A DNA stretch of 41,787 nt from Verrucomicrobiota bacterium (GTDB lineage Bacteria > Verrucomicrobiota > Kiritimatiellia > SS1-B-03-39 > UBA6053). Numbering within the stretch: position 1 is the stretch's first letter; every line of letters begins with the position of its first letter. Under the pieces are notes generated by a model that saw only the letters and a list, made by a program, of their open reading frames with translations, had not been told where the DNA came from and did not search any database. Where the stretch lies: contig JAFIGD010000045.1 of NCBI GenBank assembly GCA_020831625.1, positions 1 through 41,787 of the forward strand, read 5' to 3'. The translations under genes and the position numbers were made by a program. Of the stretch, positions 34,220 through 41,787 are shown one piece after another.

Positions 34220-34268
34220 GTTTTCCGAAGTTCGGAAAACCGGGGCGGTATTTTTCCGAAGGTCGGAA
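34220..34268. repeat. pair of TTTCCGA/TCGGAAA palindromes
   Basis: At 34220-34240 arms GTTTTCCGAA and TTCGGAAAAC pair perfectly around one base. At 34254-34268 TTCCGA-N3-TCGGAA follows. It is the same motif as at 20592-20639, and again comes as a close pair downstream of a minus-strand gene. Confidence 0.8.
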
Positions 34269-34271
34269 CGA

Positions 34272-34302
34272 AACACCCGGCAGGAGATCCGTGCCGGGTG
34301 TT
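34272..34302 (-). terminator. stem-loop after the PEP-CTERM gene
   Basis: AACACCCGGCA and TGCCGGGTGTT form an 11-bp GC-rich stem with a 9-base loop, 22 bases beyond the stop codon at 34324. A short T-containing stretch (GTTTCGTTCC) follows on the minus strand. It is the most convincing hairpin terminator in the window, though the T-tract is interrupted. Confidence 0.65.
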
Positions 34303-34323
34303 GGAGTTCAGAGCCGGAAACAC

Positions 34324-35094
34324 TTACTTGCGGCGGCGGAAGAAGAGCATGGAGCCCAGGGCGATCGCGACCAGCGCCAGGGTGCCGGGTTCGGGGATGG
34401 CGGTGACGGAAAAATCGTCAATGCCCATATACGTGTTGTTGTTTGCGGAATCTGTCCAGCGAAACCAAACGTTTTCTCCATCGGCAATATTCAGTCCGGT
34501 CAGAGTATGGGACAAAAACTCTCTGCCTGTTGCCGCATTCCCGTCAACGGCATTGCTATTGGGATTTGGTGTTGTGAAACCCAACTCCGAGACCTCCGTA
34601 AAGCCGGAGGAATCAATGGTCGGCACATCAATCGCGTAGGAAAACTGCATCGTATGTACATTATCTGAAGATCTCCATTGTTCTCCGAAGAATGAAATAT
34701 CGAGTTCGGTTAAAGTGGATCCGGTATTATTGACAAACTGCACCCCAAAAAAACCGCTTTCTCCCCTGCGAACCATTCCGAGTGCTCGTTCAGTGGTATC
34801 CTGTGCACCAAAACTTGCCACGGACAAGTGACCGCCGCCTATGGGTGCTGCAGAACCGTCGGATATGTACATGGTGTCGGTTACATTGCTTGAAGCAAAC
34901 CAGCCGGTAAGGGTGACATTGTCCTCCCAATCCTCAGCATTGGCATTGAGATAATCCACATGGGCACTTGATGAAGAAGGTAGAGCATTGAAATCCTGGC
35001 TATACGTCAGATTTCCCGGCGTGAAGGAAATTTGGGCTTGTGCGGCTGTCAGGGCGGTGATTCCCGCGAGAAGGGTGATGATTTGTGTTTTCAT
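34324..35094 (-). CDS. PEP-CTERM sorting domain protein
   Basis: The product is 256 residues. The signal peptide MKTQIITLLAGITALTAAQA is followed by a beta-rich, Ser/Thr/Asn-rich body with WFRWTDSANNNTYMGIDDFS near the end, like concanavalin-type surface proteins. The C-terminal tag is PEPGTLALVAIALGSMLFF followed by RRRK: PEP motif, helix, basic tail, the signal for exosortase processing. AGGAG lies nine bases before the ATG. Composition is more AT-rich than the neighbours. It is divergent from an AraC-type regulator that may control it. Confidence 0.93.
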   Translation of the reverse strand: MKTQIITLLAGITALTAAQAQISFTPGNLTYSQDFNALPSSSSAHVDYLNANAEDWEDNVTLTGWFASSNVTDTMYISDGSAAPIGGGHLSVASFGAQDTTERALGMVRRGESGFFGVQFVNNTGSTLTELDISFFGEQWRSSDNVHTMQFSYAIDVPTIDSSGFTEVSELGFTTPNPNSNAVDGNAATGREFLSHTLTGLNIADGENVWFRWTDSANNNTYMGIDDFSVTAIPEPGTLALVAIALGSMLFFRRRK

Positions 35095-35115
35095 TTGGTT
35101 TTTCTCCTGGATTTA

Positions 35116-35140
35116 GGATATGATTCGGATGGTCATATCC
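35116..35140. promoter_or_regulatory. inverted repeat GGATATGA-N9-TCATATCC
   Basis: Perfect 8-base arms with a 9-base gap lie 22 bases ahead of the PEP-CTERM gene start, in the 206-base region shared with the divergent regulator gene. The spacing puts the half sites about 1.6 helical turns apart. It could be an operator for the neighbouring AraC-type regulator or an mRNA hairpin in the leader. Confidence 0.5.
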
Positions 35141-35300
35141 GGGTGTTGTTGATAGAATCTGGTTATTGTTTGAGTATTGGGTGGATAGTGTTAAGACTTC
35201 TTTCAGTTTCTATTACGATGTTCTCACAAAAGATGATTTTCATCAATGCGTGCGGGCGAAAAAGATTTGTTTTAGAGCGAAATTGAGGTAGAATGACGGG

Positions 35301-36431
35301 ATGGAATCAAAGCGGATCTATTTTCTGGTGGATATACGGACGTCGTTTGAGGAGCGGATCCTGCGGGGGATTGCGCGGTTTACGCGGTCGCAACACCCCC
35401 GGTGGCGGGTAACCTGGGGGTCGAAACTGGATGCGGGTTTGGTTCGGGAAAATGACGGCATTGTGCTCTTCGCGAAAGATCCCGAGGAGCTGAAGGCGGT
35501 TCGCTCCCTTGGTCTGCCGATCGTGGCCACGAGCACGCGGCATCTCAAAGACGGGTTCCCCTGTGTGGTGACCGGGGATCAGGCGATCGGCGAAATGGCG
35601 GCCATGCATTTCCGGGAGAAGTTTTATCGGTCTTTCGCCTATTTGGGGCCGCGGGAACTTTCGTTCGGTCTGATCCGTGAGCGGGCCTTTGCGCGGGCGC
35701 TGGCTCCGGAACCGGTGCGGGTGTTGGAGTTGAATTCAGAAGTTGAACTTGAAACCCGCCTGCGGGAACTGAAGGAGGATCTGGAGCGTCTGCCGCCGCA
35801 TACGGCGGTGTTTTGCGCGAACGATGTGTTCGCCCGCATGGTGTTGAATGCCTTGCAGGCCAGTTCCCGCAAAGTGCCGGGCGATCTGGCGGTGCTGGGG
35901 GTAGACGCGGATGAGCTGGTGGGGCTGAGCTGCTCGGTGGATTTGTCGAGCATTGATTCCGCTCCGGAGGAGATCGGGTTTCAGGCGGCGGAACTGCTGA
36001 AACGAATACTGGAACATCCCGGGTCGGTTCCGCCGGACACGGTGATTCGGGTGCCGCCGGTGGGTGTGGTGGAGGGGGCATCCACGGATGCGCTGGCGAG
36101 CAGTGACGAACGGATTCTGCGCGCGGGAATGTTGCTGCGTCAGCACGCCTGTGACCGGAACTACGGCATTGATGAACTGGCGAGGGCCTGCGGCTGCTCG
36201 CGCCGGACGCTGGAGCTTCGGTTTTCGGAGGTGACGGGTCAGGGGATCAACGCCCATATTTGGAAGCTGCGGATGGACCGGGCCAAAGAACTTCTCCGCA
36301 CCAGCAATCTTCCGTTGGGTGAGGTGGCGGAGCAGTGCGGGTTCGCCAGTCCGTATCACTTCAGTCAGAAATTCAAACGGGACCTGGGCCTCACGCCGGG
36401 CGCGTTTCGTCAGAAGAAGGATTCCACGTAA
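35301..36431 (+). CDS. AraC-family regulator with periplasmic-binding-like sensor domain (XylR type)
   Basis: The product is 376 residues. The N-terminal part (about 5-255) is a LacI/ribose-binding-like domain: YFLVDIRTSFEERILRGIAR, FCANDVFARMVLNALQ, and VPGDLAVLGVDADELVGLSC, which normally senses a sugar. The C-terminal part (about 270-372) is an AraC double helix-turn-helix: LARACGCSRRTLELRFSEVT and LGEVAEQCGFASPYHFSQKF. Such regulators are numerous in PVC bacteria and often sit beside sugar-use or surface-protein genes. Targets may be the divergent PEP-CTERM gene or the GH31 cluster beyond it. GAGG lies 12-13 bases before the ATG, which is long. Confidence 0.92.
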   Translation: MESKRIYFLVDIRTSFEERILRGIARFTRSQHPRWRVTWGSKLDAGLVRENDGIVLFAKDPEELKAVRSLGLPIVATSTRHLKDGFPCVVTGDQAIGEMAAMHFREKFYRSFAYLGPRELSFGLIRERAFARALAPEPVRVLELNSEVELETRLRELKEDLERLPPHTAVFCANDVFARMVLNALQASSRKVPGDLAVLGVDADELVGLSCSVDLSSIDSAPEEIGFQAAELLKRILEHPGSVPPDTVIRVPPVGVVEGASTDALASSDERILRAGMLLRQHACDRNYGIDELARACGCSRRTLELRFSEVTGQGINAHIWKLRMDRAKELLRTSNLPLGEVAEQCGFASPYHFSQKFKRDLGLTPGAFRQKKDST

Positions 36432-36469
36432 AGGATGCCGGGACTTCCCCCATTTTTTGACAGGATAAC

Positions 36470-36512
36470 AGGATCAACTCCTGTTTTTACCCTGAAAAAC
36501 AGGGAGTATCCT
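36470..36512 (+). terminator. terminator-like stem-loop after the regulator
   Basis: ACTCCTGTTTTT pairs with AAAAACAGGGAGT with a one-base bulge and a six-base loop, and the outer AGGAT/ATCCT can extend the stem. It sits 38 bases after the regulator stop and before rsmI. The T- and A-rich arms would allow termination from either side. Confidence 0.55.
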
Positions 36513-36593
36513 GGTGAGGTGCGCGTTTTCTTTTTCACTTTTTTGTGCTATTGAATTGTTTTTTCCCACCCTCCGCCCGAAAGAAATCCCCTG

Positions 36594-37325
36594 ATGGACG
36601 TCCTGATGCCTGAACAAACAGAATCGAATGTGAAAACCACGCCGCCGGGCTTGTATCTGGTCGGTACCCCGATCGGCAATCTGGAGGACATGAGTTTCCG
36701 GGGGGTGCGGACGCTGAAGGAGGTGGACACGATTCTGGCGGAGGACACCCGCAAGACCGGAATTCTGCTGCGGCATTACGAGATCAGCAAGCCGATGGTT
36801 TCTTGCCATGAATTCAATGAGGCCTCGCGGGTGGCGCGGGTGGTGGAGGACATTTCGGCGGGAAGGGCGGTGGCGCTGGTGAGCGATGCGGGGATGCCGC
36901 TGATTTCGGATCCGGGGTACCGCCTGGTGCACGCGGTGCGGGAGGCGGGGCTGCTGGTTACCGCGATTCCGGGGCCGACGGCCCTGACGACGGCGGTGGC
37001 ACTGAGCGGCTGGGGCGGGGACGGCTTTGTGTACGTCGGCTTTCCGCCGAATAAAAGCGCGGGACGTCGGCGGCTGCTGGAGTCGGTTCGGGAGGAGGCG
37101 CGGCCGGTGGTGATGTATGAGTCCACGCACCGGATTGAAAAACTGATGGCGGATATTGACGAACTGCTCGGGGACCGTCCGGTGTTTTTTGGGAGGGAAC
37201 TGACTAAGAAATTCGAAACACTTCAGACCGGGACCGCAAAGGAACTGGGCGAATTTTTGACGAAGCACAGTTCGAAGGGAGAGTTTGTGGTGATTCTGGG
37301 GCCGATCAGTAGAAGCGCTGGATAA
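36594..37325 (+). CDS. rsmI: 16S rRNA (cytidine-1402-2'-O)-methyltransferase
   Basis: The product is 243 residues, a SAM-dependent tetrapyrrole-methylase fold. Motifs are YLVGTPIGNLEDMSFRGVR, ILAEDTRKTGILL, ALVSDAGMPLISDPGYRLV, AIPGPTALTTAVALSG, and VFFGRELTKKFE. It methylates C1402 in the decoding centre of the small ribosomal subunit. The start may be ATG 36594 or the in-frame ATG 36606 (MPEQTESN); neither has a strong ribosome site. It converges on the membrane-protein gene across a hexamer array. Confidence 0.96.
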   Translation: MDVLMPEQTESNVKTTPPGLYLVGTPIGNLEDMSFRGVRTLKEVDTILAEDTRKTGILLRHYEISKPMVSCHEFNEASRVARVVEDISAGRAVALVSDAGMPLISDPGYRLVHAVREAGLLVTAIPGPTALTTAVALSGWGGDGFVYVGFPPNKSAGRRRLLESVREEARPVVMYESTHRIEKLMADIDELLGDRPVFFGRELTKKFETLQTGTAKELGEFLTKHSSKGEFVVILGPISRSAG

Positions 37326-37380
37326 GAGGGGTTGCGCTCCCCAAGCAAGCTCGGAGATCGCTGGTTTGTGTGTGGGGGGG

Positions 37381-37427
37381 GATTAGGATTAGGATTAAGA
37401 TTAAGATTAAGATTAAGAGTAAGATTA
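37381..37427. repeat. GATTAAG hexamer array at a gene 3' end
   Basis: Two GATTAG units are followed by four GATTAA units and AGTAAGATTATTG. The array touches the stop codon (37425-37427) of the minus-strand membrane-protein gene. The order (array, AGTAAGATT, stop codon on the minus strand) equals that at 943-992. Confidence 0.85.
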
Positions 37428-40400
37428 TTGGGTTTGGTAGATTGTGGTGGCTCCGTAGCGGTGGACGGGGGTGAAGTGGGGGGTGTTTTCGAAGAGGTCC
37501 TGGGCGGCGGGGCCGTAGGTGATGCGTTCGAGGTCGCCGAAGATGACGTAGCGGACGCGGTGGCGGCGGGCGATGGCGCGGGCGGCGGCGGGGTCGGGGG
37601 CGCGGTAGAAGGCGTCGATGTCGCGCTGGCGCTGGTGGATGAGGGCATCGGCGCCGGGGCGGGGGCGCTGCTGGCGCATGTGCCAGGCCCAGCCGAGGAC
37701 GGCGGGGTTGCCGGTGTGCCAGCTGATGCGACCGCCCCACTGGTATTCGGGGCGGTGGGCTTCGATGAGGATGTCGAGGGGGGCGGCGTGGGTGCGGAGC
37801 CAGCGGATGGCGCGGAGGTCGTCGGCGAGGGGATGGAGATGGCCGTCGGTTTCGTGCATGGCGTGCTGGAGGTAGGCGAGTCCGTCGAGGCCGGTGCGGG
37901 GCTGGGTCCAGACGCGGTCGCGGAGTTTGGCGGGCAGGGCGGTGCGGGGATAGGCGAGGCCGAGGAGGCAGACGGCGAGGGCGGCGAAGGCGGGGGCTTT
38001 GCGGGTGGCGAGGGCGGCGGAGACGGTGAGGGCGGTGAGGAGGCCGAGGATCCACCAGACTTGATAGTAGAATTTGAAGACGGTGTTCATGCGGCCGATA
38101 TCGCCGTCGAGGACAAAGAATTCGACGAGGAGGATGAGGAGGAGGGAGCCGAGGCCGAGGGCGGCGGCGAAGAGGCGGTGGGGGCGCGGGGCGCGGCGGA
38201 GGGCGTCGGCGCGGAGGAGGAGGGGAAGGGTGAGGGCGAGGGGGATGAGGAAGAGGCCGTGGGCGAGAAGGAGGTCGGTAAGGGAACTGCGGGGGCCGTC
38301 CCAGAGGAGGAAGCGGGCGGGGTAGCTGAGGCTTTTGTGGTGGTAGGGGAGGAAGGCGAGGTGGGAGAGGAGCAGTCCGGCGGTCCAGCGGCCGGCGGCG
38401 TGCCAGGCGGTGAGGCGGCGGTGGGATTTGAGGAGGGGGAAGAAGGCGGCGGCGGTGAAGATTGCGGCCTGGACGGGGACATCCCAGGTGTTGGTGACGC
38501 GGAGGGTGCCGAGGAGGATGCCGCAGAGGAGGGCGTGGCGGAGGCGGGGGCGGCGGAGGAGCTGCCAGGCGGCGAGGAGGGTGATCAGGGCGAGGGGCAG
38601 GGCCATGACGTGGGCGTGGAGGTCGCCGTAGAGGAAGCTGAAGAAGGGGAATTCGGTGATGGGCTGGACGGCGCCTTCAGGAATCTGAATGACGCGGCTG
38701 GCCTGCCAATAGCCGTCGCGCGGGTGATGGGTGTCGCCCTGAAGGAGCCAGCGGAGTTGGCCGAGGTTGCCGCAGACGAGGATGAGGAGGACGGCGAAGA
38801 GGGCGGTGCGGCGGCGGCCTTTGTGGCCGGTGCGGGTGCGGAGGAGGGGATGGAGGGCGTAGGTGAGGGAGAGGACGGCGCCGGCGGTGAAGGCGGCGAA
38901 GGTGGGGAGGGCGAGGTTGTAGGCGATGTCGGGGGTGATGCCGGTCATGCGGACGAGGACGGCAACGAGAACGAATCCGTAGTAGTAGTAATTGATGAAG
39001 GCACCGGCGAGCCAGGGATTGTGCGGGGGGAACCAGGTGGTCTGGGCGGTGGCGTTGAGGAAGGCGAAGTCCATGGGTTTTTCGCCGCCGGCCCAGGGGT
39101 GCCAGAGTTCGGGTTGCATCCAGCGGAGGGCGAGGAAGGCGAAGAAGACGGTCCACCAGACGGCCTCGCCGAAGAGGGCGGTGCGGAGGTTGCGGCGGAA
39201 GGAGGCGATAAGGGCTTCGCCGTGGAGGGCGAAGAGGAGTCCGGAGGCGAGGAAGAGCAGGGCGGTGGCGAGGAGGATGGCCCGTCCGAAGGAGACGAGG
39301 CCGAGGGCGGAGAGGAGCCAGGCGGTGTGGGCGACGAGCAGGAGTCCGGTGAGGCGGCGGAGAAAGAGGCCGCGTGCGGGGAGGGAGGGGAAGAGGACGT
39401 GGGTGACGGGCGCTGCGGCGAGGCCGAGGAGGAAGAGGACGAGGGGCCAGATGACGACCGGATTCCGGTTGCCGATGCTGCGGGGATCGAAGCGGATGTG
39501 GAAGGCAGGGGCGTTTTGGCGTTTCTCCCATTCGGCGGGGGTGAAGAGTCCGTTGTTCCAGCGCTGGCCGTCGGTGAAGCGGATGTCGGGGATGCGGTTG
39601 AAATCGATGTTGTCGAGGAGGATAGCCCGGGCGCGGGCGGGATCCCAGTGGTCGGTTTTGCGGAAGAGGAGGACTTCGGGATTGTCGTAGACGGTGAGGG
39701 CCTCTTCGGCATGGAGGGTGTTGAGGCGGAGGGGGCCGAGTTGCGGGGAGGTGTGGAAGCGGGCGACGCGTTCGAGGCCGAGGTCGCCGGAGAAGAGGGC
39801 CTGGTAATAGCGGGTGGTGACGGGGTAGCGGAGGGGCAGGCGGGGGATGGACGCGGAGAGGCGGTTGCTGCTGAGGACGACGAAATCGGCTCGGTCGATG
39901 TCGTCGAGGATGGTGTCCCATTTTTCGCGGGTTTCGGGATCGCTCATGGGCAGGCCGATGAAGGTCTTGCGGGCGTGGGCGGCTTCGCGGCCGGGCAGGC
40001 GGAGGGGGAGGGGATCGTCCCAGATTTCGTAGGTGACGGTTCCGTGGGCGGGGAGGTTGTCGAGGAGCCATTCGCTGGCCTGAATGCGGGGGTGGGGGTC
40101 GCGGTGGATGCTGCGGAGGGTGAAGGCGTGGGCGGCGGTGGCGAGGGTGAGGGCGGCGAAGGCGAGGGTGCGGGTTCGGCCCCGGGTGTGGCGCTGGAGG
40201 ATGAGGCTTCCGCTGAGAATCAGGGCGGGAACGGCGGGGAGGAGATAGCGCTGAGTTTGCAGGAAGTACTGACTGTGGAAGAGGAGGAGCATGATTGGCC
40301 AGAGCAGAAGCAGTACCGCCCAGTGGCCGGGATCGTCGCGCAGACTCCAGAGGGTCCAGAGCGCGCCGCCGAGGACGAGGAGGCCGAGGGCGGGGCCGAG

Positions 40401-41294
40401 GCCCCAGAAGAGGAGTTGACCGAGCGGGTAGAGGCCGGGAGTGCGGCCGATCCATTGGAGAGTGTAGGGGACTTCGAGGTGGCCGCGGACGATGGCGTGT
40501 TCCATGCGGAGGCTGTCGAGCCAGACGGGGTTGAGGCCTGCGGGGAGAAAACCGGTGGCATCGAAGGCGTAGGGCTGGGCGATGCGGAAGGCGAGGAGGG
40601 CGAGGAGGCCGGCGCCGAAGAGGCAGGGGAGGGTGCGCGGGGTTTTGCGGCGGAAGGCGAGGCTGGCGGCGCAGAAGACGAGCCAGAGGCCGAGGAGCGC
40701 GAGGTTGAGGCGGCAGGCCATGGCCAGTCCGGTGGTGAGTCCGGCGGGCAGGAGGAGAAGAGGGCGGTTTTCGCGGGTGGCGGTGAGGCCGAGGGCGAGG
40801 GTGAGGGTGCTGAAAAACGCGGCGGGGGCATCGACGGTGTAGAAGTGGGCGTTTTGGATGCAGACTGCGGCGAGGGCGGCGAGGGCTCCGGTCCAGAGGG
40901 CGAAGGGGGCGTTGACGCGGCGGAGGGCGAGCCACATGAGCACCAGCAGGGTGGCGGTGGACCAGAGGGCGGAGAGGCGGCGGCCGGTGCGGGCGATGTC
41001 GGCCAGGGTCGGATTATCGGGGCGGGCGGTTAAAAAATGGGCGACAAAGACCGGCAGGGTGCCGTAGACAAAGCGGCTGTCGGCGGCGGTGTGCGGATTG
41101 AGGGGCGAGGTGTCGGTGTTAAAAGAGTCGCGGAGGGATGCCGGGGTTTCGAGCCGGGCGGTGACCATGCAGAGAAAGCGCTCGTCGGGATGGAGGAGTT
41201 GTCCCTGATCCCAATTCCAGGTGGCGTGGCGCAGGTAAAACGCGCTCAGAAGGATCAGAACTGCGCCGAGTCCGAAAAGCAGGCTGCGTTTCAT
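37425..41294 (-). CDS. GT39-like / DUF2298 fusion membrane glycosyltransferase
   Basis: The product is 1289 residues with more than 20 hydrophobic segments. The N-terminal half looks like a PMT/GT39-type GT-C transferase: after the first helix comes WDQGQLLHPDERFL with the acidic loop motif, then further helices (RRLSALWSTATLLVLMWLAL). The C-terminal half is a DUF2298 (Chlor_Arch_YYY) domain, with KPMDFAFLNA near residue 740, FINYYYYGFVLVAVLVRMTG, and FFSFLYGDLHAHVMALPLAL near 888. Both halves are predicted to use lipid-linked sugars; no substrate is known. The ATG overlaps the stop of the upstream GHMP kinase (ATGA at 41291-41294). Confidence 0.88.
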   Translation of the reverse strand: MKRSLLFGLGAVLILLSAFYLRHATWNWDQGQLLHPDERFLCMVTARLETPASLRDSFNTDTSPLNPHTAADSRFVYGTLPVFVAHFLTARPDNPTLADIARTGRRLSALWSTATLLVLMWLALRRVNAPFALWTGALAALAAVCIQNAHFYTVDAPAAFFSTLTLALGLTATRENRPLLLLPAGLTTGLAMACRLNLALLGLWLVFCAASLAFRRKTPRTLPCLFGAGLLALLAFRIAQPYAFDATGFLPAGLNPVWLDSLRMEHAIVRGHLEVPYTLQWIGRTPGLYPLGQLLFWGLGPALGLLVLGGALWTLWSLRDDPGHWAVLLLLWPIMLLLFHSQYFLQTQRYLLPAVPALILSGSLILQRHTRGRTRTLAFAALTLATAAHAFTLRSIHRDPHPRIQASEWLLDNLPAHGTVTYEIWDDPLPLRLPGREAAHARKTFIGLPMSDPETREKWDTILDDIDRADFVVLSSNRLSASIPRLPLRYPVTTRYYQALFSGDLGLERVARFHTSPQLGPLRLNTLHAEEALTVYDNPEVLLFRKTDHWDPARARAILLDNIDFNRIPDIRFTDGQRWNNGLFTPAEWEKRQNAPAFHIRFDPRSIGNRNPVVIWPLVLFLLGLAAAPVTHVLFPSLPARGLFLRRLTGLLLVAHTAWLLSALGLVSFGRAILLATALLFLASGLLFALHGEALIASFRRNLRTALFGEAVWWTVFFAFLALRWMQPELWHPWAGGEKPMDFAFLNATAQTTWFPPHNPWLAGAFINYYYYGFVLVAVLVRMTGITPDIAYNLALPTFAAFTAGAVLSLTYALHPLLRTRTGHKGRRRTALFAVLLILVCGNLGQLRWLLQGDTHHPRDGYWQASRVIQIPEGAVQPITEFPFFSFLYGDLHAHVMALPLALITLLAAWQLLRRPRLRHALLCGILLGTLRVTNTWDVPVQAAIFTAAAFFPLLKSHRRLTAWHAAGRWTAGLLLSHLAFLPYHHKSLSYPARFLLWDGPRSSLTDLLLAHGLFLIPLALTLPLLLRADALRRAPRPHRLFAAALGLGSLLLILLVEFFVLDGDIGRMNTVFKFYYQVWWILGLLTALTVSAALATRKAPAFAALAVCLLGLAYPRTALPAKLRDRVWTQPRTGLDGLAYLQHAMHETDGHLHPLADDLRAIRWLRTHAAPLDILIEAHRPEYQWGGRISWHTGNPAVLGWAWHMRQQRPRPGADALIHQRQRDIDAFYRAPDPAAARAIARRHRVRYVIFGDLERITYGPAAQDLFENTPHFTPVHRYGATTIYQTQ

Positions 41295-41787
41295 AGCACA
41301 TGCAGCTGCCGCCAGGTTTCGGGAACCGGCAGGGAATCGGGACCGATGACGAGCACGGTGCCGGCGGCAGGGCCGCGGACGGCACCGGCACCGCAGATTT
41401 TGGCGGCCCCGCCGGCGGTTTCAATCGCGGCGATGGCGCGGGCGACGGGTTCGGGAACGACCCCGATGCGCACGAGCAGTCGGTGGTTTTCGCGGACGGC
41501 GGCGGTGAAGGCTTCGGTGTCGTTGTCGATCAGGGCCTGACGCAGAGCAAGAGTGACGGATTCGAAGGCGTCCCAGACCGGGTCTTCGGGGGGGTGGGTT
41601 TGGCGGACGCGGGCGACGCATTCGCCGGTGGTGGTTTCCGGTTTTCCGGTTTGGTAGAGGGAGGCGTGACGAATGACGAATGACGAGTGGGGGGGAATGA
41701 CGAGTGACGAATGACGAATGTCGAGTGACGAGTGACGAGTGGGGGGAGTTTCGAGTGACGAGTGACGAGTGTCGAGTGACGAATGAC
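41291..41787 (-). CDS. GHMP kinase, mevalonate-kinase-like (5' part beyond window)
   Basis: Only about the last 165 codons are visible. After a repeat-coded stretch, ASLYQTGKPETTTGECVARV, FESVTLALRQALIDNDTEAF and FTAAVRENHRLLVRIGVVPE lead to GGAAKICGAGAVRGPAAG, the C-terminal glycine-rich loop of mevalonate-kinase-like GHMP kinases. The visible 5' end up to the window edge is one open frame through repeats (RHSSL, VIPPHSSFVIRH), so the repeat seems to be translated inside the gene. The isoprenoid role is an inference from the family. Confidence 0.75.
   Translation of the reverse strand, partial: HSSLDTRHSSLETPPTRHSSLDIRHSSLVIPPHSSFVIRHASLYQTGKPETTTGECVARVRQTHPPEDPVWDAFESVTLALRQALIDNDTEAFTAAVRENHRLLVRIGVVPEPVARAIAAIETAGGAAKICGAGAVRGPAAGTVLVIGPDSLPVPETWRQLHVL
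41664..41787. repeat. TGACGA-family repeat inside the GHMP kinase gene
   Basis: The stretch is made of GTGACGA, ATGACGA and GTGTCGA units with two short G-runs, and continues to the window edge. The minus-strand frame of the kinase is open through all of it. It is the third and longest tract of this family here. Confidence 0.9.

Noticed and set aside
37332-41033. Very long open plus-strand frame rich in Glu/Gly/Ala opposite the membrane-protein gene
   Set aside because: The minus strand encodes recognisable GT39/DUF2298 motifs; the plus frame is low-complexity and arises from strong third-position GC bias. Similar antisense frames at 6329-8308, 24492-26915 and 31252-33525 were rejected for the same reason.

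Overview
The window is GC-rich, densely coded bacterial DNA. It most likely comes from the Verrucomicrobiota/Kiritimatiellota side of the PVC superphylum. Reasons: a Verru_Chthon-cassette-A-like protein, a PEP-CTERM exported protein next to an AraC regulator with a periplasmic-binding-like sensor domain, a C-terminal SHD1-like module, and several families of short repeats that litter intergenic space and even coding sequence. The phylum call is inference from family distribution; no rRNA or tRNA gene was found in the window.

Layout: (1) 1-990 is a repeat nest. It holds one intact four-helix-bundle (23S rRNA intervening-sequence type) gene, two internally deleted copies of it, and arrays of a GATTAAG-like hexamer. 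(2) 990-6097, minus strand: a protein joining a degenerate KaiC-like domain to a PEP-synthase-type ATP-grasp domain, a small membrane protein, and a lower-GC HEAT-like membrane-anchored protein. (3) 6179-10644, minus: dinB, a sugar nucleotidyltransferase, and feoAB with a near-perfect palindrome upstream. (4) 10801-11733, plus: a PfkB/1-phosphofructokinase-like kinase. (5) 11975-19911, plus: a textbook sigma70 promoter followed by argD-argG-dapA-dapB-pheA-hisC-tyrA·cmk, tightly packed and probably one transcript. The last gene fuses prephenate dehydrogenase to cytidylate kinase. (6) 19971-24504: an SRPBCC protein, a GT4 glycosyltransferase and an archaeal-type phosphoglycerate mutase (all minus), mannose-6-phosphate isomerase (plus), and a small HAD-like protein (minus). 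(7) 24501-34125, minus: a GH31 glycosidase, the Verru_Chthon-A-like giant, a small secreted protein, a GH123/DUF4091-like secreted protein with a C-terminal SHD1-like module, and the HAD protein. Three of the four junctions are close or 4-bp overlaps. (8) 34324-36431: a PEP-CTERM protein divergent from an AraC/XylR-type regulator. (9) 36594-41787: rsmI (plus), a 1289-residue GT39-like + DUF2298 membrane protein, and the 3' part of a mevalonate-kinase-like GHMP kinase (both minus).

The most unusual points are the tyrA·cmk fusion, which looks like a classic aromatic supraoperon with aroA/aroF missing; a (G/A)TGACGA repeat family read in frame as RHSSL/VIRHSTL peptides inside at least two genes; the junction where that repeat lies over the GH31 end and the missing start codon of the cassette-A gene; and the internally deleted four-helix-bundle copies.
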